64,000 bases of DNA from Brachionus manjavacas (taxonomy: Eukaryota; Rotifera; Eurotatoria; Ploima; Brachionidae), in the NCBI GenBank assembly GCA_019054805.1, contig JAHQIY010000007.1, positions 4,717,501-4,781,500 of the forward strand, written 5' to 3'. Made by a program: the position numbers and the translations under genes. Below, piece after piece: positions 1-12,611 of this stretch. Numbering within the stretch: position 1 is the stretch's first letter; each line of letters begins with the position of its first letter. The notes beneath the pieces were generated by a model, which was given only the letters and a program-made list of their open reading frames with translations, made no database searches and had not been told where the DNA came from.

Positions 1-676
1 TTTTTTTTAATTTCTTTAGCGATCTTTGCTACTACTACTACTACTATCTTAAGGTACTTGTGAGGAAAAGAAACTTAAAAAATGAATTTTCGTACATTTT
101 TCGAAGAATTCGGAAAAAATTTGCGTAATTATTTACAACAAAGAGTAAAATTACCTTATTTTTATTCAAAATACTTTAAAAAATTTTTTTGTACTTTGGA
201 TATTTTACAATTTTCTAAACCTACATATTTAGTTTAATAATAAAGAAATTCAAATTTATTTATTTTCTATTTTTCCAATTTTATATCGCCTTCAAGACGT
301 CATCTAATATGATATAATTAAAATTCAATATACGTAAAAATGGTAAATTCCAATGACACACAGTATTTTTTTCAAACAAAAATTTATTTATCAATGGAAG
401 GAGTCAAAAATCCACAATCCACTTTTAATTGCATACTGTAGAAAATTTTTAAACTAATTTTTAAATAATGTGCCTTATTAAAGGTACACCAAAGCTTGAC
501 TTTAATAATCTTTTTTGAAAAAAATATCTAAATACATTTTTGAATTCTTTTTATTAAATAAAAATTACTTAAAATAAATTTTATCAAAACAATTTTTTTT
601 ACGTTTACATTTTTTAAGTCCAACTAATATAATCATTAACAAAAACCAAATCAATTCCAATCAATTCAAAAGTGGC
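1..676. other. AT-rich flank, no gene seen
   Basis: This is the 3' side of the export-adaptor gene. It is AT-rich with many homopolymer runs. A short CTA-trinucleotide run at 30-46 resembles the CTA-rich 3' tails of LINE fragments elsewhere in the window (8.5 kb and 30.4 kb) and may be the end of one. No convincing coding sequence was found. Confidence 0.5.
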
Positions 677-1547
677 TTAGTAAAAAACTTTGCGATTGCT
701 TGTTCTGTTGGCGTTTCGGCCACGAGCAACTTGAGATCTAGGTTAACAAAAACTTAGTAACAAAAAAAAATTCAATTATGAAAATTACCTTAGATTTTTT
801 GGTTTATTAAAAGCGGCGACTCTGGCCAACTTAGCCCTGTTGTTGAGTCTCTTTATCTTTGGATTTTGTCTGCGCGGCACTTTTTGCTTATTGTTTATGT
901 TAGCCTTTGAAAATTGGTTCAATTTTTAATCAACTATTTCTGATAGACTTACTGCTATTTGTTTGACTTTGGTGATTCGGTTTGCAAGCAAACGTTTAGC
1001 CTTTTCTAAATTTTTTTTAGCAACTTTCATCGCTGAATTGGCCTTGTTGTTTTCTCTCTTAGGCTGTTGCAAGCGTTTTTTGGGCACAAAATTTGATTGT
1101 CTCTTAGGCATCAGCTTCAATGAAAAAATTCAAATCATCGTTTTCTTTCAAAGCTTAATTTCTATCTTAATTACATTTGGTTTTGTTCTTCTAAACCCTT
1201 TTGGGCCAACTGGTTTATTTAAAGAGAGTCTCGACTTGAGTTTAGCTAGCTTGTCCGAATTGCTTGTGTTCGGACGATTTCGCTGCACGAAAGAACTATT
1301 ATTTCTCTTCATTCTGTTGTGTTTGCCAATTCGCCTGGACTGGTTTAGAAGGCCAAGTTTGTTCTTGGGTGGACGGTTCTGGGGTCTGCCTTGGTTGATT
1401 TGTCGCTTGGGGGCATTTCTGGTTTGGTTTCTGGGACCTTTGTTTCCACGGTTTCGTTTGATAATATCATCTGTTGACAAAATGAAATTTAAGAGAGGAT
1501 AATCGTTACACTTCAGACATACCCAATGACATGTTAAGCTTATCCAT
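677..1547 (-). CDS. UAP56-binding mRNA export adaptor (FYTTD1/UIF-like)
   Basis: Five exons read 1547-1523, 1470-1175, 1114-953, 904-789 and 737-677; all junctions are GT-AG and keep frame, giving 219 residues. The N-terminus MDKLNMSLDDIIKRNR is a classic UAP56-binding motif, as in ALYREF and UIF/FYTTD1; these adaptors load the DEAD-box helicase UAP56 and the export receptor onto nuclear mRNA. The first intron cuts through the motif, and the motif only becomes complete on splicing, which supports the join. The rest is low-complexity and rich in Arg, Lys, Asn and Pro, with no RRM, so UIF-like fits better than ALYREF. The C-terminus ends in an Arg-rich segment followed by KVFY. Nuclear RNA binding is inferred. 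The exact orthologue is uncertain because only the motif and the basic composition are diagnostic. Confidence 0.72.
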
Positions 1548-3518
1548 CTTGGCCTTTAGGTTGATTCTAAAAGAATTTTGTCTAAATTACACAAGTTATT
1601 TATTTTCTTTATATTCCTAATTTTGACGTATTTAGAATAAATTGCTCAACTTCAAGATCTTTTTTTTTCTCAGAAATTATTTCAATTCGCCATTATTCAT
1701 CGAATTTAATTTGCTACATGTCATAGTTGTGATACAATTTTTTTTAATGATGACACATTTTTTGTCTTTAGTTAAATTTTTAGTCTTATTATTTAAAAAA
1801 GAAAAGGTATGTTTCTTTTCAATATTGATCTTAAAGACAACGATATTAAACAGCTATCGTAATTTTGAAAAAACACTACTACAGTTAATCTACATTTAGC
1901 CAAGAATTGGTAAAATTACGTTATTTTACGTTAGATTACGCAAGTTTGGTCAGCTTACGTAATCTAACGTAAATATTTTTCGGTTAGTATATAAAATTGT
2001 ACGTTAAATTATGCAAGCTAACATTTAAATTCGTAAATATTGGTAAAATCGTCCCTAAATGATTATGGCTATGTATGTTTTTTTTTGATTGACTCTTCAA
2101 TTTTTTACCAAAATATTCAATATTAAACGAGGAATTCAAAATTTTTTTTTATTTTTAAATTACTGTTTTGTCATTCTTTAATTTATTCATTTAAATCAAA
2201 TAGCAAGAGGTTAACCCTCATGCTGTGTAGGATGAGTATTGCCGTTCTTTTCAGCTTGGTGAATAAAATAATTTAAATTATATGAAAATAATGATTTCAA
2301 ATATAATTTTGTAAGACAAAATTTTCAAGCAAATAAAAGTAAATTACAGAATTTTAGGATTGAAGGAAATAACATGTTTTTCAATCAGAATATTATTGAT
2401 AGGAGACATTTTGTCTTTAAAGGGTTAGGGGATGAAAGCGCAATAGGTTTAAAAATTTTAAAATTAGTTTTTTTTTTTCATAAATTCTAATGCTGAATGA
2501 TATATTAAAATTTCTAACGCTACTGGGCGTTCATAAACAGACGTAATTTAAGAATTCTTAAACAGACGGAAAATCATTAAAAAAAAACTTTCCAGTTCAA
2601 AAAAAGCAAAAATTAACATTTTAAAATCATAGCAAGGTAAAATTTTTTAATTTGGGCCTTGTGATGCTCATTTTTTTGAAAATTATTGTTATTCTAGCTT
2701 TTTTCTGTCTTTATCATAATTTAGACAACGATTAAAAAAATTAAAACATTTACTTTATTGTGATTTAAAATTTCTTTTTTACTTTTTTTAAATTTTTTTA
2801 TTTTAAATTTTTTTTTTCAAGATAATCATATAACATTTCAGAAAATTCGACTCTTTGAAATTTTAATAAGCCATATTTCCTGAACATTTAGTCATATAAA
2901 TAAATTTATTATGTATTACGAATCAGCTAACCCAAACCTACATAAAATACCCAAAAAAAAAAAAAAAATTTGTGATTTATATCCAAATTGCTCCATATCC
3001 TTTATTTATAAAATTTAATAGGAACTAATTAGATGATAATGCTTTAATATTAAGCATTGAGAACCACGAGATCAAAGAGAAGAGTGGCACATAATACCGA
3101 ATGTGTTAGACTGTCAATAAACATAAACAAAGCTTATATTATTTTCTTGAAAGTAAAATTTTATGTACCAATTTAATGTACTGTTGAGGACAAATGCAAT
3201 GTAAATAATTTGACATTTTTACAAATTTAGAAAGGGTTTATAGCAAAAATGGTGATTCAAATGAGGACATCGAAACAGACTAACTAAGACTTGATAAAAT
3301 TTAGATGGAAATCATCATATCTCAGTTGAGGACCAAAATGCATTTTTACACAAGTCTTGTTAAATTTATATAAGTTTATGGGTTCGAATATTAGAAAATG
3401 ACCAAGAGCGACTATAAAAAAAGTTCTGAAGATTAATTTTTATTTTAAAAAATCTAATGAATAAAAAATTATTAATAAAATTTAACAGTAATTAATTTGA
3501 AAAAAGCCTTAACACCTT
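1548..3518. other. Intergenic AT-rich DNA
   Basis: About 2 kb with no supported gene. Open frames here are short and of homopolymer-type composition. It contains the hairpin at 1925-1973. A patch at about 2516-2570 has transposon-end character (GGGCGTTCATAAAC plus an AATTCTT palindrome), but no partner repeat was found. Confidence 0.5.
1925..1973. repeat. Short inverted repeat / hairpin
   Basis: Two 20-base arms (1925-1944 and 1954-1973) are reverse complements with one mismatch and a 9-base loop. The core is TTTACGTTAGATTACG. Flanking sequence repeats related TTACG words. Similar ACGTAA-rich words recur near 35.9-36.1 kb, so this may be part of a small fold-back repeat family. No transcript terminator role is evident. 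Confidence 0.55.
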
Positions 3519-3852
3519 CCACACTGGAAGCCTGCGGAGGATTCTCGGGATACACTGGCCTGAGACATTGTCGAATGCTGACCTATACAAAAGAACAAAT
3601 TCAGAACCATTGAGTCAATGTATTAAGAATAAAAGACTGCGATCGCTTGGCATGTACTTAGAATGAAAGAAACACGGATACCAAAAAGAGCCCTTCAATG
3701 GACCTCTCAAGAGCGACGTAAGGTATAAAGATCAGCAGTAACATGGAGGTCAACAACCACGAAAGAGCTCATCGAAATGGGAATGACATTGGGAGAAGCA
3801 AGTGTAAAGGCAGAAGATCGACTTGAGTGGAAATTAAAAGTAATGACCTAAT
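3519..3852 (+). mobile_element. LINE C-terminal fragment
   Basis: Decayed non-LTR retrotransposon coding sequence. One frame reads LRRILGIHWPETLSNADLYK, matching the conserved block after the reverse transcriptase in RTE/jockey-type LINEs (usually RRILGIxWxDxxxNxxLxxR). A second frame further on reads TKELIEMGMTLGEA and DRLEWK, the usual end of such proteins. At least one frame change and several stops separate the two parts, so it is a dead relic. No target duplication was found. Confidence 0.7.
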
Positions 3853-4099
3853 GCTGCACAAGGAAAAAAAAATTAATTTGATGATTCGTAATTCAAATTT
3901 CCAACAAAAATTGCAACACAAGAATGAACTTCTTTAAAAATCAAATAGTGAATGAGTGGAAATAGCCGCTAAGAAAAGTAGTTAAACTAATAACTATAAA
4001 CTTATTTAAGGATAAAATAAACACTAATTTTGGTTTGGAAAAATAATATCTTGAATTATTTACTAAAAATAACTAATATAGGAGACTTTCGGGCCAGTC

Positions 4100-4226
4100 T
4101 TCATGAACGCCAGGGCTAATTTCTTAACGAACAGAGTTGACAATGAGATGGATGCTCTCCCCGCTGCGGTCACAGACTCCGACTCAGTCAATCAATTTAA
4201 GAATCGCTACGATGTCTTCATGACAG
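4100..4226 (+). mobile_element. LINE (CR1-like) extreme C-terminus fragment
   Basis: The frame reads RANFLTNRVDNEMDALPAAV followed by SDSVNQFKNRYDVF. This matches the C-terminal block of CR1/Rex-type LINE proteins (FxNRVVxxWNxLP...SVNxFKxRLD). It is a different LINE type from the neighbouring fragment at 3.5 kb. Only the last ~40 codons survive. Confidence 0.65.
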
Positions 4227-4723
4227 GCCACCAAGTTTTTACCACATATTATTTTTTATTTTACAAAGAATTTATAATTTCCTTCTTACATTTGTACTGT
4301 AAATAATGTATGTTGACTATAAAAACTTAAACGTTCTTAATATTAATATTTGAGTGAGTTATGACCCTCTAGAGCCAGTTGATTTTTATAGTCATATTCG
4401 GTTTATCTGCTATTTAAGATGAATTTCAATTTTCATTTCCCATTTTATCATTTATTTTTTAAGTCATGATAAAAACAAAATTTTCAGTTTTTATGTCCAG
4501 TTTTTCTTTGAGAAGAAAAATTAATTTGGATTAATTTTAAAAATTTGAGTTTATAAAAATTAATTTGGAAAAAAATTTTTAATTTATGTATTTTAAAATT
4601 TAACTATATATATTTAGTCAAGAATTTTTTTTCTTGATAATAAAAAAATTTTCGTAAAATTTATTTATTAAATTTAAAACCGGTAATATTGGACATGTTT
4701 TTACTAAAAATAGGGTTTAATTA

Positions 4724-6117
4724 TTACACTACGCCTAATAATGAATCAACTGAAAAATTTTTTGCCCTGCCGGAACATTTTTCTTTTTGCAAATTTTTCT
4801 CATCATTTATTTTGAATCCTTCAATTTTTTTTGAATGCTCGCTTTTGTCGCATTTAAGTTTTGATTCAGCTGGATCGTATATTTCAGTAATAGAAGTGTG
4901 TTCAGTTGACGGTGACAAGCTCTGCGCTTGAGGAAATAAAAAAGTCAAAGGTGGGGTTGTCATCATCTGGTTCAAGTTAAAAAAATTAAAATTATTCTTG
5001 AAAAAATCATGACTAGTGTTTTTATGACGATTCAATGAGGCTTGTAAGTACCAAATATTGGCATTGGTCAAATTTGCCAACTGGCTACAATAGTTATCAA
5101 ACGAGAATGCATCACGAAGATAACTCGGATTCATTATTTCCAAATTCGATTGCTTAGTTAAACTAAGATTTAAATTGGGCTTTTCGTGGTAATCATGCTG
5201 TTTTATCAATTGGCTGTAACAATTCGCTGTCGAATTAAGCGTTTGACTTGCTAGCTCTTCTAGTTCAGTATCGGCAAAACATTTTCTTTTTCTAAATCGA
5301 TCCATCATTTCTTTATTAATATCTATAGTTGTTTCTTTTTCGTCGGTGGACGCAAAATCATGCTTGGAACTCAAATTTTTTTGCAAATCTGAAAAAAAAT
5401 TTAATTTTTAATTAATAAAGTAAGAATAGTTTACTTTTTTTTAATGAAATTTTAAAATTGCTCTCTTCCTTTAATTTTTTGTGGAACATTTTATGCTTCT
5501 CTAATTGCTCACTTGTCATTTTTAGCTTAATGGAAGAATTTTTTTTCTGGGACAATTGTTTAATGCTCAAATGAGAATTTTCTTCACCAGAGTCGTACAA
5601 ACATGCATCATCTCCATTGTGATTATGTCTTTAAAAACAATTTAATTGAAGTGAAAGAATTTTGTAAATTATAAACTACCTTCGCAATGCAACCTGAGCA
5701 GCCATTACTCTTTGACGTTCAACTACTAGCAAACAACTGGAGCAATTGCATTCGCGCCATCTACAATACTTTTTATGACCCTAAAACAATTAGAATAGAT
5801 GAAAAAAAATTGTCTTATTATTAATTACTTTAAGGCAAGACACAACACCATGATTTCTACACCTTGAAAATTCAAATTTTAACTTTTATTTTTTTTTTAA
5901 ATATTTAAAAAATCGTTAACCTGGCACATTTTGGAGTTCTAAGCGATTTTCGTGAAATTTTCTTGTGCAGAGGAAAAGTGTCCGTTTGAAGAGTGCCATC
6001 TTGGCTAACAGAATCACTTGGTTCTAATTCACTTTGACTAAACGAGTCCATCAATTCAGCTTCATTATCTTGGTCAACCGAGTTGCTTGCTCTAGAAATA
6101 TTGTCTTTAGCTTCCAT
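4724..6117 (-). CDS. DMRT2: DMRT2-like DM-domain transcription factor
   Basis: Five exons (6117-5921, 5862-5829, 5780-5680, 5628-5435, 5388-4724) join in frame to 396 residues. Residues 60-111 form a complete DM domain, the intertwined zinc-binding module of Doublesex/MAB-3 factors that binds the DNA minor groove. Zinc ligands visible are C64, C67, H70, H79, C83, C88, C90 and C93, followed by [14 protein letters not shown]. The start of the domain ([20 protein letters not shown]) and a later segment [17 protein letters not shown] both resemble vertebrate DMRT2 rather than DMRT1 or DMRT3/4/5. The N-terminal 59 residues are acidic and Ser-rich. The DM domain is split over three exons. In the start context an AG lies immediately before ATG 6117, so a 5' UTR intron is possible. 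DMRT2 genes act in mesoderm, laterality or sex-related development; the role here is unknown. Confidence 0.88.
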
Positions 6118-7829
6118 CTAAAAAAGAACACTCTAATTTGGTTTTAAAATACTTTAGAAACGAAGAATGAAAAAGAAGACTCAATCTACAATGTATTTAT
6201 TACAAAGAATAGTTTTGGTAATCTGATGCAGATACTAAAAAAAAATAAAACATTGATAAAATTTAGAACAATTTTAATAATTTTTCAAAAATAAATTTCT
6301 TTTTGTTACTAGAATTCATTGATAAGATACAGGTCATTTTACTAGATTATACTCAAAATTTAATTTAGGAAAAATTACAATTTAATTTCGAAATGAAAAT
6401 AAATCTTTTTAATTTTTTTGAGACTAAATACTTAATAATAAAACGATCCTTAATTTCAGGTCATTAATGTTAACTACTTATAAAAAGCGTTTTATCTTAA
6501 CACGAAAACCTTTAAAGTTTCTTTAATTAAAATTTAGAAAAATATATTAAATTTGATAATTGGGAAAAAAGTGCGATTAAATTTCCTTGCTTGAGTTAAA
6601 TTTATAAACTTTAAGCCAAATGTCGAATAATTTCTTAGATATTAAATTTTTAAATTGAAATTTTTGCTTTTTGTTAAATTTATTATTTAAAATAATATAG
6701 TAATTAGAAAACATAAAATAAAGACAATCTATTAATAGCTAATTTCTCAAAAAAAATTTTTTTCGTAATTTAGATTTCTTTTTATACGATTAATTAACTA
6801 TTAAACTAAAAAAATATGTGAAGGATACTAAAGAATAATTTTTGTGTCGTTTTTTAATTTCGATAATTTTTTTGTTGCCTAAATTTTTTGAAGGTCCTTA
6901 CCTACATTTTTAAATTGAACAGTAAATAGATCCTGAAATTGATACGCTTTATTATAATGTGAAACGGGTAATATGTTATTTTTTTCAATTATTTAATAAG
7001 TCTGCTTTTCTAATCACTGATAAACTTATTTTGTAAAAAAATTAATTCCTATTGAAATGAGAAAAATATTAAAAATTATCAATATCAAAAAAAAATTGGA
7101 AAATTTTTTTTTAATCAACCTGATAAAAAAGAGAAGTTAAAATAAATAAATTCAGTCCTTTTTAAAATTAATATGATTATGAATTTCAATTTATAGAATT
7201 TCTTGTTTTAAATAGAACCATCTAATCAAAAAAAATCACCAAATATTTACTCAATAAATTCTCAAATTAATGACTTTAAGTTCTTTTTGGTAATTTCCTT
7301 GAAAGAATTTTTTGCAAGATTTTTGTAATCCTAAATACGCGGTCAAAGACATAAGTAGATTTTAAAACAAACACGGAAAATTACCAAAATTAAATATTTT
7401 GAAAGATAAATTAAAAATAAACATTAGAGAAGCATAAAAAATAATTTTTTTAAATTAAATTGTCAAAAATTAAAAAAAAATACTTCAATTTAAACTCTTT
7501 AATTGGGTATGTATCATTTAAAGGAATATTTTACCTTGAAATTTACAAAAATCAAACCGAAAATTTTCTTACTCAGAAAAAATCTTTAAAATTAATTTTT
7601 TTATTTAATTCCTCAAATGTTATTATAAGAACTCGGTTAAATACAAAATCAGTGATTTCATGATTTTAAAAAAAAAAATCCAATGATTATCATCATTTTA
7701 ATCCAAATTCGGTTTGAGTAATCAAAATAAATATCATTCACAACATTATAAAAATTTGATTTTAGTGAAATTTTAGAAGTTTTATATCAAATCAATTTAA
7801 ATCAACATTTTTGTTTACCCAAGAAAATT
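6118..7829. other. Intergenic AT-rich DNA
   Basis: About 1.7 kb upstream of the DMRT2-like gene. No supported coding frame, RNA gene or repeat with recognisable ends was seen. It presumably holds the promoter, but no element stands out. Confidence 0.5.
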
Positions 7830-8138
7830 TCATACAGATATAGTGAAATCATATTTGAATTTAGTTGAATTCAGAATCGCTTTAGAGTGATTTTTTTCGA
7901 CTTTTATTTTTCTAAGGCAATAATTGATTGCTTGCAATGTTTTTGAAAACTTTTTGATTGAATCAAGACTCAAGTTTTTTAAAGATAAACGTGTATTATT
8001 CCATGATGGATATATAAAAGGATTGATTACAGTGATAAATAAATTATTGCAATAATTTGTATCTAATATCAAATGAGCGTCATTGTTAGTTACCAAAATG
8101 CTAAATGTTATTTTAAGAATAAATAAGATGATCTTTTT
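7830..8138 (-). CDS. Possible small secreted protein, unrecognised
   Basis: A 100-odd-codon open frame begins after a splice-like AG at 8139-8140 with KKIILFILKITFSILV, a signal-peptide-like stretch. It continues with mixed polar sequence (NNDAHLILDTNYCNNLF) to a stop at 7830. No ATG lies in frame, so the start codon would have to be on an upstream exon that I could not place. Composition is more protein-like than the surrounding DNA. No family is recognised; this could be a chance open frame. Confidence 0.25.
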   Translation of the reverse strand, partial: KKIILFILKITFSILVTNNDAHLILDTNYCNNLFITVINPFIYPSWNNTRLSLKNLSLDSIKKFSKTLQAINYCLRKIKVEKNHSKAILNSTKFKYDFTISV

Positions 8139-8539
8139 CTAATCAAAAAAAAATATTTGCGGTGTATATTTGAAATTGATACAAAATTTATAATAAAATA
8201 TCAAGATTGTTGGACTATGAAAATATTTTGCCATTGATACTATATTTCTCAAATTTTGTTTCTAAATCTTATGATTAGTCTAAATAATGGAAAATGTATA
8301 GCGAAGCAGCTAAATTTCATTTAGAGATTTAAAAAAAAATTAACTAAAAGGTAAATCAATCATTTTAAACTAATTATTTATTCAATAATTAAATTTCATT
8401 AAAGAAAAAATCCTGATCACCTATCAAATAAATATGTATTTGTTTATTTAAATATTTTGAGGAAATCCTCAGGCCCCTCAGAATGAATCTTAGTCTTTTA
8501 CCAGTAAATTAGTGATCATTAAAAAAATGGTAGTATAAA

Positions 8540-8775
8540 AATTAAAAGTTGTAGTAGTAAAAGTAAGGGGTAGGCTACAAGTCGCGAATTGCATGTAGAA
8601 TGATGCAAAACGCGATGGGTGACGACACCCTGTCGTAATTAAGTTGCTGTTTTGTCAAGCTTGCTTTTGAAGTCGTTGGTACTTTTGGCGGTGATGATGG
8701 AGTCGTAAAGATCGTTCCAGTCATTGACAATTCGGTTGCAGAAAAATTTATGTCGTTGATTACAGTTAGTGACAT
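8540..8775 (-). mobile_element. LINE (CR1-like) 3' end fragment
   Basis: On the minus strand one frame reads FFCNRIVNDWNDLYDSIITA then STNDFKSKLDK and a stop. This is the standard C-terminus of CR1/Rex-type LINEs. It is followed by a non-coding tail that ends in a CTA-rich run, as in the 30.3 kb fragment. It is 5'-truncated to about 45 codons plus tail. Confidence 0.7.
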
Positions 8776-9254
8776 AAAAATTTTTTTAATAAGAGTTTAG
8801 TTAATTTTTTCAAATAATCTAGAAATTTTTTCTCAAATTTTTAAACTATAATTCGAATTTAAATATGCGTTTAAATTTCTAATATAATAAGGTTAAACTC
8901 AGTGAAGAAAGCAAATGTTATAAGATTTTTATTAAATTAAGTAAAATTGGTTCAACTGAAGTCCATAAATTCTTACACAGCACTCAAAGTTAAATATCAA
9001 ATTCTAGTGCATGCATAAGTTACCATTGATTTAAATCTGCTAATCTTAAACTCATGCACTTTCATCCAAATTTTTAAATTGCCAAAAATAAAAATCATCA
9101 CCGCATTAAAAACCGAACCATTCTATACTAGTGATGTGTTAAAAATTTAAATTTGAATTCAAAAATTATATTTTCAAAAACATTTTTTTCGATTGTCGAA
9201 AATTAAAATTTACATTAGGATGATCTAAAAAAAGTTTTAAATTATAAATCTTAA

Positions 9255-9375
9255 TTTTAGTTACGGTCTCAATGCTGTTTAGTTTTTGCTCCTTCAGAAT
9301 AAAAATATAAAAAACAAATTAAAAATAATTTTAAATAAGATAAAATAAAATAAAAAGAAAAAAAATAGGATAAAT
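9255..9375 (-). repeat. LINE 3' tail copy
   Basis: Contains TTGCTCCTTCAGAATAAAAA followed by an AAATAAAAT-rich stretch on the plus strand. This is the same 3' tail seen at 29.9, 34.8, 34.95 and 62.7 kb, in the orientation of the 62.7 kb LINE (minus). Confidence 0.4.
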
Positions 9376-9589
9376 AATAGTTTGAATACCACAATTTTTT
9401 TAATTTATTCCAAAAAAATTAATTAAAGATTAGCACCTAATTTAATAAAAAAATCATTTTTTATTTTTAATTGAAAAATTTTTGATTATAAAAACCACAA
9501 ACTAATAAAAAATATCTAATAGTTTAATTTTTGACTTTTTTTAAATTACTCAATAATACTCAATATATTGAATTATACAATGAGCTATG

Positions 9590-9770
9590 AGATGGATATT
9601 AAATATCCGACTACATTTAGTCCTGAACTATTAATTATCTAAACATGTCTAACCTCAACCTATTTCAATACTTTGTTTTGTATTTAACTAACTTAACTTT
9701 TTTTCTTTATATTTTCTAATTTATTATGTTCTGAAGCAGCATAAGTCTGATACAGATAAAAAAAAAATAA
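9590..9770 (+). repeat. LINE 3' end copy, plus orientation
   Basis: Reads CCTGAACTATTAATTATC then AAACATGTCTAACCTC, and ends TTCTGAAGCAGCATAAG. These blocks occur in the same order, on the opposite strand, in the 34.9-35.3 kb copy. It is therefore a degraded 3' end of the same LINE family, inserted in the opposite orientation. Confidence 0.45.
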
Positions 9771-11813
9771 ATAAATAATAAGCTTTCATTTTATGACTAG
9801 AAAATTAAAGATTGGGTCAAGAGACTTACTAATAAAGATCTAAAGTTCGATAATATCTTACATGGAATTAAAATGATAAAGAGAAGATACTGAGCCAGGT
9901 CAAATAATTTTAGTTAGAAATAAATTTTATTATATCGTTTTTGGTTAAATTTTTTTATTTAAAAGTTTATGCTTTAAAAAATATTGCATAATAACACAAA
10001 GTTAAATTGTTTAATTCTAATATTTGTGCATTTAATGATAAATTTGTTGTATGAAACTAAAAAATTGTGATATCTTATTCAAAAAATTGTGTACATGATT
10101 TTAATGGGCCTTTTTTCTTTTGCAATTTTAATAATTTGACGTTTTTTTAAAATTTAAACTCTTTCAATTTTATTTAATTTTTTTTTTCTTAAAACTTTGA
10201 TTTTAAAATAAAACTGTATCATTATCTGCAATAATAAAATTCATGAACAATCACCATCTCTTACGTCATCACCTGCAAATAAAATATGTTCATCAAATAA
10301 TTCAATATCCATTCAGATTATCAATCTTAAAAATCAAATTGAATTCAATATTATCCATATAATTTAGTACACGCAGCTCTTCGCAAGAGTTTACGGTACT
10401 ACATTTTTAAGCCTTTTTTTTAATTTATTTAAATTTGAATAATTAAACTAAACTATCGAAGTAAAAAATTACAACAACCCCGTAAAAAATAAAAAAATAA
10501 TTTTTAAAAATACGGCAAAAATACAACATCTTTTGTTACAATTTTTTTTAGTTAAATAAAATTTTTTCATGGTCCAAAAAGACAAGAAATAAATAATTTA
10601 ATTTTAATTGATTTGATTAATTTAAAAAAGAAATTGAAAATTTTATTTAAGGTAAAAAAGGTGCAACACCGCATATTGTACTTTGTTTCAGTTTTTTCTC
10701 AAAATTTCTAATTTTTTAAAAGGCATAATAAATATTTTTTTTGAATTTCTAATAAATTTCAAAGCACCTTAAGATGCTTTTTTAAAAAGAAAAATTAATT
10801 GTTCAATTTGTATTTTATCTTCACAACGTCACCTAAATGGCATACGTCATAGATAAAAAGATATTTTTAATTCATTTTTTTTAATTTTAAATTTATGACA
10901 TCGAAGAACAAACTAACCCTTAAACTCGTTTATCAAAATTTATCTGCTGATTCAAACTTTGTGTCAACCAAATTTAATTTCTGCAAAAACTCTGAGACAA
11001 AAATTAGCAGTCGATTTTAATTTTAATCAAACTATGAATCGATTTTAAAAAAAATATCTATTAATTGTATTTTAGATCAATTGTTAAATCTTTAAGCTTT
11101 TTCTCTTTTAATCTTCCATATTTGGCATAATTTTACCAGAAATATTATATAAAACAATAATATATATTTTATAAATATATATTTTATGAAACATAAAAAA
11201 GCTTAAAATTTAAATTCCTTATTTGATTTTTGTTGAGGCAGTACTGGAAATTTTCAAGCTATTTGCTCAAATTATTTTTTTTTCTTATTTTTTGTCAATG
11301 CCTCGTACGACCCTGAACAAATAAGGATAGATCTTTCAAAAAATAAACAAATAGTAATAGATAGAGAAACGATTCATATGGAATACTTTATTTTAAATTT
11401 GTTAAATTTTGAATTAAATTAAATTTTTTGTTTTTATTGAAAAAATAGAAAAAAAATAAATTTAGCGAAAAATTCCTAAAAAATAACAATTTATGTTTCG
11501 TTAATACATTCAAATATTTTGTTCTAAGCCAGTTTTCGATCCGAAAATTATTCCAAAATGCCGATACTAAAATTTTTAGTTTCTATAGTAATCTTAGGTT
11601 TGTTTAAGATTTGGAGTTTTAAATATGCAATTAAGTTTGTCGATTTGGTTGAGAATATTTATTAAGTCATAATGAAAAATATATTATAGATCGCTAAAGT
11701 AACCAACATCATAGGTTCTCTTTTAATTTGGATTTGATTTTAGAGCTAACAAATAAAAAATTTGTAACAAATTACAAAAATAATTTGGTTGATTTTATTT
11801 CCTTGTATCGACA

Positions 11814-12611
<798 letters not shown>

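Larger units (their letters stand above)
8776..11813. other. Intergenic AT-rich DNA with LINE tails
   Basis: About 3 kb between the 8.5 kb LINE end and the CFAP97D-like gene. Apart from the two LINE 3' tail copies listed separately (about 9.3 and 9.7 kb), I see no gene. A short patch of higher GC at about 10370-10400 is unexplained. Confidence 0.45.

Noticed and set aside
963-1502. Long plus-strand open frame of 179 codons
   Set aside because: It is antisense to the exons of the export adaptor; its Phe/Leu-rich product is the complement of Lys/Arg/Asn codons.
1925-1973. Hairpin as a transcription terminator or RNA element
   Set aside because: Eukaryotic context, AT-rich stem and no adjacent gene end; a repeat-derived palindrome is more likely.
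2516-2570. Patch resembling a DNA transposon end
   Set aside because: Only one end is visible, with no inverted partner or target duplication, so no element is called.
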